In this document: positions 15,989 through 22,373 of the stretch, piece after piece
How the letters are laid out: every line of letters begins with the position of its first letter
How positions within the stretch are numbered: position 1 is the stretch's first letter
Assembly (NCBI GenBank): GCA_034006265.1
Contig: JAVETB010000011.1
Span: 1-47,666, forward strand
Length of the DNA: 47,666 nt
Origin: Syntrophus sp034006265
Lineage (GTDB): Bacteria; Desulfobacterota; Syntrophia; Syntrophales; Syntrophaceae
Direction of reading: 5' to 3'
Made by a program: the position numbers and the translations under genes
The notes under the pieces: generated by a model
The model's input: the letters and a program-made list of their open reading frames with translations, nothing else
What the model was told of the DNA's origin: nothing
The model's database searches: none

Positions 15989-16018
15989 CTCCTTTCAGCA
16001 ATTTTATTGTTGAAGGAG
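15989..16018 (-). promoter_or_regulatory. Hairpin that can mask the metE ribosome-binding site
   Basis: On the minus strand CTCCTTCAACAAT pairs with ATTGCTGAAAGGAG across a short A-rich loop. The 3' arm is the metE Shine-Dalgarno sequence AAAGGAG, 7 nt before the ATG. This is a plausible OFF state for translational control by the upstream riboswitch. Confidence 0.6.
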
Positions 16019-16099
16019 CAACGACCTGTCTGTCAAAATATGCCGTACGAACAGTACCTATCCTGAGAGGGAAAAACCTTTGCAGGATAAACGCCTTTT

Positions 16100-16280
16100 C
16101 GCGAGACAGCCGTACCCCATGCGATCAGGTCGTCTCCTGGCTTCTGACCCTCAGGTGCCTAACCTTCCCACCTTTAAACAAGGCAGTGGTTTCAGCCGGT
16201 TGATTTGTCAGTTACAGTGGCGTGTCCGCGACGGATTCTCACCGTCTTCCGTTTCCTGTTCACACTTATATGACGATGTC
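16100..16280 (-). ncRNA. Cobalamin (B12) riboswitch
   Basis: The minus strand carries the conserved core in order: GGAAACGGAAG; then GGTGAGAATCCGTCGCGGAC (16243-16224); then CGCCACTGT (16222-16214); and the B12 box around AGCCAGGAGACGACCTG (about 16145-16124). These match the cobalamin riboswitch consensus, which represses B12-independent metE when adenosylcobalamin is present. Between it and metE lies a second hairpin (TATCCTG ... CAGGATA, 16089-16059) and the Shine-Dalgarno hairpin at 15989-16018. All core elements look intact although the gene it controls is not. End points are approximate. Confidence 0.9.
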
Positions 16281-16371
16281 ACCCAGCGGAAAATTCATTT
16301 CCGGTGATTCAATGCGGACTTTCATCCGCCTTGATCCGGTGGGAGAGGTCGCCCTGTCCCCAAATCGAACG

Positions 16372-16611
16372 TTATTCCGCAACCCTCAGGCTTTCAGGAT
16401 CAATCTCAACAATGCCTTTGCCGCGTTTGAAGTCTTTAACCACGCGTTCCAAGAGTTTGATCTGCATTTCGAATTCTTTCTGTTCAAGCTTGATATACTC
16501 TATGTCAGGACCATAGCCATCCTGGTCTTTTTGATTAAGCCGTTTCATCCGATCATTGCTCTGTTCGATCATGGTCAGAATCAAATCGATAATTTTCTCT
16601 TCTTTGTGCAT
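16372..16611 (-). CDS. Small helical protein of unknown function
   Basis: 79 residues starting at the ATG 16611, with AGGTG about 5 nt upstream. The sequence is highly charged and helical (KEEKIIDLILTMIEQSNDRMKRLNQK, then KLEQKEFEMQIKLLERVVKDFKRGKG), likely a short coiled coil. It has no cysteine, signal peptide or membrane segment. It lies 83 nt after the SLOG-like gene in the same direction and just downstream of its end, so the two could be co-transcribed. I do not recognise the family. Confidence 0.6.
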   Translation of the reverse strand: MHKEEKIIDLILTMIEQSNDRMKRLNQKDQDGYGPDIEYIKLEQKEFEMQIKLLERVVKDFKRGKGIVEIDPESLRVAE

Positions 16612-16694
16612 GTTTACACCTGTCGCCTTCGCTCAGATTATCCGGATAGACATGGCCGGAACCGAGGCCCAGTTTTTAAAGCCTCGATTTGGAA

Positions 16695-17255
16695 TCAGGA
16701 GAGGAATGACCTCTCGAACAGTTCCCGAATGGCTTTTATGCCGTTTTCTTCCAGAAAGCGCGTTCCCGTACCGGCAAAATGGACGTGGGTAATGACCGGT
16801 TCATCCCCTTTTTTCAGCTCAACCCAATCGGTGTGATTCCAGAAGAACCAGGCATCGCGCTTTTGATCGAACACATGCAGGGGTTTGTTGCAGAGCTTGC
16901 TGAACTCAGCGCCCCATCCCGTGCCGCCCTTGACGGTTTTATCCTCCAGGATTTCTCCGATGACATACACTTCCTGTCCATTGTTGATCTGATACCAGAT
17001 GCTCTGCAGGACTTTGCGGAATGTCGGGTTATCCGTGTAACGGCGATTCATCAACTTCGACACATATTCCAGGCTCACATCGCCATTTCTTAATTCCTCG
17101 TGGTTCAGAACGCGCAGGCCGCGTTGTCGGATTCTGTTGTGTCCTTCAAAGGTAAAATTCACTTCGTCAATGCCGAAACGCTCAGCATTTGCACCAAACT
17201 CGGCTTCAGCGCCATTTGCGCCTCCGCTGAAAAGAACCATATCTTCCGTTTTCAT
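16695..17255 (-). CDS. SLOG-superfamily-like putative nucleotide-binding protein
   Basis: 186 residues. The N-terminus VLFSGGANGAEAEFGANAERFGI has the glycine-rich SGGAxGAE turn of SLOG/DprA-LOG Rossmann proteins. Later GGTGWGAEFSKLCNKPLHVFDQ supplies the second conserved piece, a GGTG loop followed by NKPxxVFD. Proteins with this fold bind nucleotides or nucleotide derivatives; some are enzymes and some are sensors in defence or stress systems. No nuclease or membrane domain is attached. The neighbouring 79-residue protein might be a partner. Family membership is moderately secure; no function can be given. Confidence 0.65.
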   Translation of the reverse strand: MKTEDMVLFSGGANGAEAEFGANAERFGIDEVNFTFEGHNRIRQRGLRVLNHEELRNGDVSLEYVSKLMNRRYTDNPTFRKVLQSIWYQINNGQEVYVIGEILEDKTVKGGTGWGAEFSKLCNKPLHVFDQKRDAWFFWNHTDWVELKKGDEPVITHVHFAGTGTRFLEENGIKAIRELFERSFLS

Positions 17256-17383
17256 TTTTCTTCCTTTCTTGAGACTCCCGTGTTTTTAAATATTGTACAG
17301 GGATGCTCACAAATCGATTTCATCCCATCGATTCCGCTTCCTTCGGGCGCTACCATCGGCTTTTGCACCGCCCCGATCGAGTC

Positions 17384-19021
17384 CTACAGCACGAGTGCCT
17401 GTTGACAGAGGCTAAACTCCTTTCTTGTCATGGCCACAGCCTCATCCTCCAGGTACTCTTCGAATCCCATCATCCGGTCTATGACCCCCAAAGGGGTGAT
17501 CTCAATGATCCGGTCCGCCACTGTGGAAACAAACTCACGATCGCGGGAGGAAAAGAGAAGAACTTCCGGGAAAGCGAGCAGGCCGTTGTTCAGGGCAATG
17601 ATGGATTCCAGGTCCAGGTGGTTGGTCGGTTCGTCGAGAATAAGGGCATTGGCCCCGGAGAGCATGGTCTTGGCAAGCATGCAGCGGACACGCTCCCCGC
17701 CGGAGAGGACGGAGATCTTCTTCATCGCTTCTTCCCCGGAGAAAAGCATCTTTCCGAGAAATCCCCGGGCAAAGCTCTCCCGCTCGGCTTCGGGGGAGAA
17801 TTGGGCAAGCCATTCGAGCAGGTTCAGATCTTTATCGAAGTAGTTGCTGTTGTCTTTGGGAAAGTAGGACGGGCTGATGGTCACCCCCCAGCGGAAGCTG
17901 CCGCTGTCCGGTTCCAATTCCCCGGCCAGGATCTGAAACAGGGTGGTTTTGGCCAGGCTGTCTCCTCCGACAAAGGCGATCTTGTCCCGCTTGTTGACCG
18001 TAAAAGAGATGTTGTTCAGCGCGGGAATACCGTTGATCTCCTTGGAGAGTCCCTTGATCTCTAAAATAATATCGCCACAGGGACGTTCAGGTTTGAAGAC
18101 GATGTACGGGTATTTTCGCGAAGAGATCGGCATATCTTCGATGGTCAGTTTTTCCAGAAGCTTTTTCCGGGAGGTGGCTTGTTTTGCCTTGGACGCGTTG
18201 GAGCTGAAACGCTGGATGAATTCCTTCAGTTCGGCGGCCTTGGCAGCGACCTTTTTGTTTTCGTTCTGTTTCTGCTTCAAGTGCAGCTGACTCGCCTGAT
18301 ACCAGAAATCGTAATTCCCCACGTAGATCTGGATTCGCCCGAAGTCGATATCCGCCACGTGCGTACAGACCTGGTTGAGAAAATGCCGGTCATGGGAAAC
18401 GATAACGACGGTGTTTTCAAAGCGGGAGAGGAAATCCTCCAGCCAGGCAATGGACTTGAGGTCCAGCTGATTGGTCGGTTCATCCAGGAGGAGGATGTCC
18501 GGGTTGCCGAAGAGGGCCTTGGCCAGGAGTACGCGAACCTTGTCGTTTCCGTCGAGTTCCTTCATCTTCTTCTGGCGCAGTTCCTCGGGGATGCTGAGGC
18601 CGCTTAAGAGGGTCGCTGCCTCGGACTCGGCCTCATAACCGTTCAACTCGCCGAATTCGGATTCCAGGGCCGCACAGCGGGTGCCGTCCTCCTCACTGAA
18701 AGTCGTCTTGGCGTAGATGGCTTCCCGTTCGGCCATTAATTCGTAAAGGCGCTCGTGACCCCGGATGACGGTGTTGGCGACCGTTTCTTCTTCAAAGGCA
18801 TATTGGTCCTGACTCAGGACGGCGATCCGTTTTCCGGAACCGACAGAAACAGTTCCCTGATCCGCTTCAATCTCCCCCGCGAGGATTTTCAGGAAGGTGG
18901 ACTTGCCTGCGCCGTTGGCGCCGATTAATCCATAGCAATTTCCCGGAGTGAATTTGATGTTGACGTCTTTAAAGATAACCCTCTTGCCGTAAGAGAGGGC
19001 AATATTCGATGCATTTATCAT
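17384..19021 (-). CDS. ABC-F family ATPase (YbiT/YkpA-like)
   Basis: 545 residues from the ATG at 19021 (AAGGA upstream; an earlier in-frame start would add 33 atypical residues). There are two ABC domains and no membrane segment, as in ribosome-acting ABC-F proteins. Domain 1 has Walker A GANGAGKST and Walker B DILLLDEPTN, but its signature reads LDGNDKVR instead of LSGG. Domain 2 has a degenerate Walker A (GGDSLAKTT), an intact LSGGERVR and ALILDEPTN. The charged linker between them (LHLKQKQNENKKVAAKAAELKEF) is the P-site tRNA-interaction region. The degenerate motifs look like a subgroup feature rather than decay. It is separated from the upstream csp gene by a terminator. Confidence 0.9.
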   Translation of the reverse strand: MINASNIALSYGKRVIFKDVNIKFTPGNCYGLIGANGAGKSTFLKILAGEIEADQGTVSVGSGKRIAVLSQDQYAFEEETVANTVIRGHERLYELMAEREAIYAKTTFSEEDGTRCAALESEFGELNGYEAESEAATLLSGLSIPEELRQKKMKELDGNDKVRVLLAKALFGNPDILLLDEPTNQLDLKSIAWLEDFLSRFENTVVIVSHDRHFLNQVCTHVADIDFGRIQIYVGNYDFWYQASQLHLKQKQNENKKVAAKAAELKEFIQRFSSNASKAKQATSRKKLLEKLTIEDMPISSRKYPYIVFKPERPCGDIILEIKGLSKEINGIPALNNISFTVNKRDKIAFVGGDSLAKTTLFQILAGELEPDSGSFRWGVTISPSYFPKDNSNYFDKDLNLLEWLAQFSPEAERESFARGFLGKMLFSGEEAMKKISVLSGGERVRCMLAKTMLSGANALILDEPTNHLDLESIIALNNGLLAFPEVLLFSSRDREFVSTVADRIIEITPLGVIDRMMGFEEYLEDEAVAMTRKEFSLCQQALVL

Positions 19022-19121
19022 GTTTTGATCCTTGTCGTATCGGTGTTGTTCGTTTTTGTTACTGCATCTTGCCTGGAGAGAACGGACGAAGAGGAATTTC
19101 CAGCTATTCGGTGAAGGCAAT

Positions 19122-19152
19122 AAAAAAAGCCCCCCTGGGAGGGGAGGCTTTT
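19122..19152 (-). terminator. Rho-independent terminator of csp
   Basis: Minus strand: AAGCCTCCCC, a short loop, then AGGGGGGCTT followed by seven T. It lies 24 nt past the csp stop codon. Confidence 0.9.
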
Positions 19153-19175
19153 AAACGCAAAATGTATCTCAGGTC

Positions 19176-19376
19176 TTACCCCTTGCGAACATTCTCCGCA
19201 GCGGGACCTTTGGCGCCGGCGACTACATCAAAGCTCACCCGATCACCTTCGGCCAGGGATTTATAGCCCTCTCCTTGAATCGCGGAATGATGCACAAAAA
19301 CATCCTTGCCGCCGTCTTGTTCAATAAAGCCAAAACCTTTTGAATCGTTGAACCATTTTACTGTTCCTTCTGACAT
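19176..19376 (-). CDS. Cold-shock domain protein
   Basis: 66 residues, ATG preceded by AAAGGAG. It is a complete cold-shock domain: MSEGTVKWFNDSKGFGFIEQ holds RNP1 (KGFGFI), DVFVHHSAI holds RNP2, and the end is AAENVRKG. CspA-type proteins bind single-stranded RNA and melt secondary structure. The gene is monocistronic, with a terminator at 19122-19152. A terminator-like hairpin lies 80-120 nt upstream of the start. A weak TTTACA (17 nt) AATAGT pair downstream of that hairpin could be its promoter. Confidence 0.95.
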   Translation of the reverse strand: MSEGTVKWFNDSKGFGFIEQDGGKDVFVHHSAIQGEGYKSLAEGDRVSFDVVAGAKGPAAENVRKG

Positions 19377-19454
19377 CTTTTACTGCTCCTTTGGGGTTCC
19401 TTCAAGGAATCCTCGATAAATTTGTCGAACTATTCGACTTGCAGTCTGTCTTGT

Positions 19455-19498
19455 AAAAACAAAAAACCGCACATCCCTTGGACTGGCTTGTGCGGTTT
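19455..19498 (-). terminator. Terminator-like hairpin between uppP and csp
   Basis: AAACCGCACA / TGTGCGGTTT form a perfect 10-bp stem (19464-19498), and on the minus strand a T-rich run (TTTTTTGTTTTT) follows. It could end the uppP transcript 250 nt past its stop codon, end a small RNA, or act as an attenuator in the csp leader. Confidence 0.7.
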
Positions 19499-19748
19499 AC
19501 TTTTCGTAATTTGTTCACTACAATTTTGCACTGCACTTATTGAGCGCTACCCTAGAGGATTCTTTCCGGAAATGCAAGCTTTATTATTCATTTATTTTTA
19601 TTCCGGGAAGTGTCCCTGGTTTTGCCCTGGTTTTGCCCTAACAGCATCCCCCTTACCGGTTGTCAATATTTTTTGAAAGAGAGGATGGACGCTCGATGGA
19701 ATAATGCCGGGGAGGCAGAGGCTTGCTCTCATCGGAATCACTGACCTG
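19499..19748. other. AT-rich intergenic stretch between uppP and csp with a short tandem repeat
   Basis: No gene is evident. At 19614-19639 the 11-nt unit CCCTGGTTTTG occurs twice, followed by a partial CCCT. A minus-strand TTGACA near 19658 has no convincing -10 partner (TGTTAG at 17 nt). Confidence 0.5.
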
Positions 19749-20777
19749 TCATCGCCACTGCCAGAAATACACCAGCAGCACGCCTGCCAACAGGATCCGG
19801 TAGACTCCGAAGGGAATCAGCCCATGATGCGTCAGCCACTTGACCAGCGCCTTGACGGAGATCACGGCGGTCAGCCAGCTCACGGCCAGGCCGACCGCCA
19901 GGGCCAGCATACCTGCGGAATCGCCCAGGGCGTGCCAGTTATTGTATGCGGAATACAGTGTCGCCGCCCCAAGGGTGGGAAGAGCCAGGAGAAAACTGAA
20001 CTCTGCGGCGGCGATCATGTTGAGGCCTGTGATAAGTCCGGCGATCATGGTGATCATGCTCCGGCTTGTGCCCGGCCACATCGAAACCACCTGCAGTATC
20101 CCGATAAAAAGGGCTTGCCGGTACAGCATGGAATTGACGTCGGATATCCAGGGCCGATTGCGATTCCGGATCCAGAAGAAATACTCCGCGACAATCATCA
20201 GAACACCGCCTGCCACCAGGGCGTACACCACGGGAAGCGGCCCGAACAGATACGTTTCAATGGGCCGGTGAAAGAGCTTCCCGAAAACGGCGGCGGGAAG
20301 AAAGGCAATCAGCAGGAGGCCCAGCAGCTTGAGCCCCTGCTGCTCGGAATCCTCAAGGGAAGAAACAGGACGCCGGCCTGCAGCAGCCATGAGAGCCCCT
20401 TTCAGCCCTGCAAGCATCTGCCTCACGCGCTTGCGATAAAGTCCCAAAACGGCGAGAATCGCCCCGAGCTGGATGACGATGTTGAAGGAATCCAGGGCAT
20501 CGTTCTTGTCCATGAGAGCCCCCAGGGGACCCCGCATTTCGCTGAATTCCGTCATGCCCAGGGCGTGATTGGCCAGAATCAGGTGGCCCGTGGAAGAGAT
20601 GGGAAGATATTCCGTGACGCCCTCAACGATGCCGAGCACAGCAGCTTCCCAGACAGCGATCCTTCTCTCGGAAGCAGCAGGGCATCCGGGTTCCGGAGCC
20701 GCTGAGGCGGCCGCAGCAGCCGCAAGAACCAGAGCAATCAAAATTCCGAGCCGAACGAATCGGAAACCGTTTCTCAT
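19749..20777 (-). CDS. uppP: Undecaprenyl-diphosphatase (UppP/BacA family) with an N-terminal signal-like extension
   Basis: 342 residues from the ATG at 20777 (GGGAGTG upstream). The family removes a phosphate from undecaprenyl diphosphate so the lipid carrier can be re-used in peptidoglycan synthesis. Diagnostic segments are EGVTEYLPISSTGHLIL and WPGTSRSMITMIAGLITG, with about eight membrane helices. The usual length is 265-290 residues. The excess is a hydrophobic N-terminal stretch (LGILIALVLAAAAAASA-APEPGCP) that looks like a signal peptide, placed before the first canonical helix. Whether it is cleaved or is an added membrane helix cannot be told. The gene appears to stand alone. Confidence 0.92.
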   Translation of the reverse strand: MRNGFRFVRLGILIALVLAAAAAASAAPEPGCPAASERRIAVWEAAVLGIVEGVTEYLPISSTGHLILANHALGMTEFSEMRGPLGALMDKNDALDSFNIVIQLGAILAVLGLYRKRVRQMLAGLKGALMAAAGRRPVSSLEDSEQQGLKLLGLLLIAFLPAAVFGKLFHRPIETYLFGPLPVVYALVAGGVLMIVAEYFFWIRNRNRPWISDVNSMLYRQALFIGILQVVSMWPGTSRSMITMIAGLITGLNMIAAAEFSFLLALPTLGAATLYSAYNNWHALGDSAGMLALAVGLAVSWLTAVISVKALVKWLTHHGLIPFGVYRILLAGVLLVYFWQWR

Positions 20778-21119
20778 TTTATTGCACTCCCTGGCGTTCC
20801 TTTCCGATTCCCTGGCTTGCGCCGGAATAAAATCTTCATGCCCTACCGAGTTCAAGCACTTTCTCCTTTTCCGCACCTACAGACTCCATGGATCCATTCC
20901 CCCGCACAGAATTCTGGAACCGCTTTTTTTACAGCGTAATCGCTGTCCCCTTTAGCATTTCGTAACAGCATCATCCAGCTAAAAAGGAGCGCTGATCAGG
21001 ATGACGATTTTTCCGAGGGATTTGCTGAAATGAAAAAAACGTGAACAAACGGCTGGGAATGGTTCCACTGCACAGCGGATTTTCACGGTGATGGAACAGG
21101 TTCGCCCGGCAACCTGCTC
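20778..21119. other. Intergenic stretch between the unknown membrane protein gene and uppP
   Basis: About 340 nt. The uppP frame stays open upstream to a GTG at 20876, but there is no ribosome-binding site there. I see no further gene, and no convincing promoter or terminator. Confidence 0.5.
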
Positions 21120-22367
21120 TTACGGAAGCCCCTGAATGCCGTAATCTCTTTTCGCTTTTTTTAAATCCACGGCCAAAAGACGCTTTCCCTTGTCCACAAA
21201 AACCCCTTTAGACGCAAGGGCATCCATGATCCCCGGCTCCATTTTCATCAGTTTTTCCAAGCGTATCCTGGTTTTTTCCTTGTTCAATCGATAGTCTCCA
21301 CCCGGGGCATAGTTCATCGAAATCCCTTCCCAGTCTCCCTTCTTGAAAGACCATGCAAGGATTGTTTCATCTTCGGGCAGGGAAAAGAGCACAACCCGCA
21401 GTTCCTCTTTCCCCATGACGTTCTTCACGTTGCTGCTTTGCAGGACGGCCTGCCTGCTCAACGCACCGACCAGCAGGGCTGCTTCAAGAGGGGAAGCCTC
21501 CCGTTGCGCCAGCACCTGACCGGTGGGCCTGATTTCGACGATGTCCCTTTGGAAGAGCTTCCGGCCTTCAGTTTCCACATCCACATCAATGCGCTCCACC
21601 CCCTTGAACAGGTTTTCGAAGCAGGCCTCGAACCAGCGATCGACGACCTGTGGAGCGCCATCCGAAGCACGAAAGCGGCTCAGTATGTCGCCTGTCCGCT
21701 TTCTAACGGCGCTCTCCTCGGAAAACACCCAGGCGGTCAGCGAGGCGGCCAGAAAGTCGCGAGACACCATGCCACCCTCCGGCGTCCTGAGATCCCAGGT
21801 AAACTTGTTTTTTGAGAGGATCTTTATCCTGGCTGGATTCGCATAATAGCTTGTTTTCCGATCCCAGCTGAGAATTTCCACATTGACGTTCAAGACCGTG
21901 TCTTTCACTTCCTCCGCGGTGAACTCAAAGCGGGGCTCTACCGGCGGACTCGGCCACCAGGCGTCATCCTTGCTCTTGGGAATCGTGAACACATTGTCAT
22001 CGGGATGCCGGACGACAACGGGCACATCGGCCCTCTCGTGCAACTGGAAAGTGATGCGAACCACCAAATCCGCATTGGTCCTGTTCTGCACCCAGAACTT
22101 GAACCAGTAGAGGGGATTATCCCTGGTCTCCAACCCGACATTATTTTTGAGGTAATAGGGAATCGTTTCGAAGGTGATCTTTCCGGGCTCCACCTTCAAC
22201 GGGGTGACATCCTCTTTCGCCTTTTGCCAACCGGCGGTGGGAAGGAGGTCACACATTTTCAGCAGGCCAAGCAACGTCGATATCAAGACCAGGATCTGCG
22301 TAATGATGCCCGGCCAGGTTTTCAGGAACTGAAGCATCGTGCTGTTCTTCTCATCGGTTGTCGGCAT
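21120..22367 (-). CDS. Unknown protein with one N-terminal membrane helix
   Basis: 415 residues, ATG at 22367 with AAGGA close upstream, 6 nt after the transglycosylase stop, so it is co-transcribed and probably coupled. Residues about 18-40 (IITQILVLISTLLGLLKMC) form one membrane helix. The rest (about 375 residues) would be a soluble domain. A beta-rich region follows (WFKFWVQNRTNADLVVRITFQLHERADVP), resembling an Ig-like or late-embryogenesis-type fold by strand pattern only. No catalytic motif is evident. Neighbourhood suggests a cell-envelope role with the transglycosylase. I do not recognise the family. Confidence 0.65.
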   Translation of the reverse strand: MPTTDEKNSTMLQFLKTWPGIITQILVLISTLLGLLKMCDLLPTAGWQKAKEDVTPLKVEPGKITFETIPYYLKNNVGLETRDNPLYWFKFWVQNRTNADLVVRITFQLHERADVPVVVRHPDDNVFTIPKSKDDAWWPSPPVEPRFEFTAEEVKDTVLNVNVEILSWDRKTSYYANPARIKILSKNKFTWDLRTPEGGMVSRDFLAASLTAWVFSEESAVRKRTGDILSRFRASDGAPQVVDRWFEACFENLFKGVERIDVDVETEGRKLFQRDIVEIRPTGQVLAQREASPLEAALLVGALSRQAVLQSSNVKNVMGKEELRVVLFSLPEDETILAWSFKKGDWEGISMNYAPGGDYRLNKEKTRIRLEKLMKMEPGIMDALASKGVFVDKGKRLLAVDLKKAKRDYGIQGLP

Positions 22368-22373
22368 AGTCCT

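Noticed and set aside
17720..18960. Degenerate ABC motifs in the ABC-F gene as a sign of pseudogenisation.
   Set aside because: The frame is intact, both Walker B motifs remain, and altered signature/Walker A motifs look like a subgroup trait.
19704..20705. Long plus-strand open frames opposite uppP, and similar long antisense frames opposite feoB and men genes.
   Set aside because: They are GC-rich shadows of well-supported genes, with no recognisable protein features or ribosome-binding sites.
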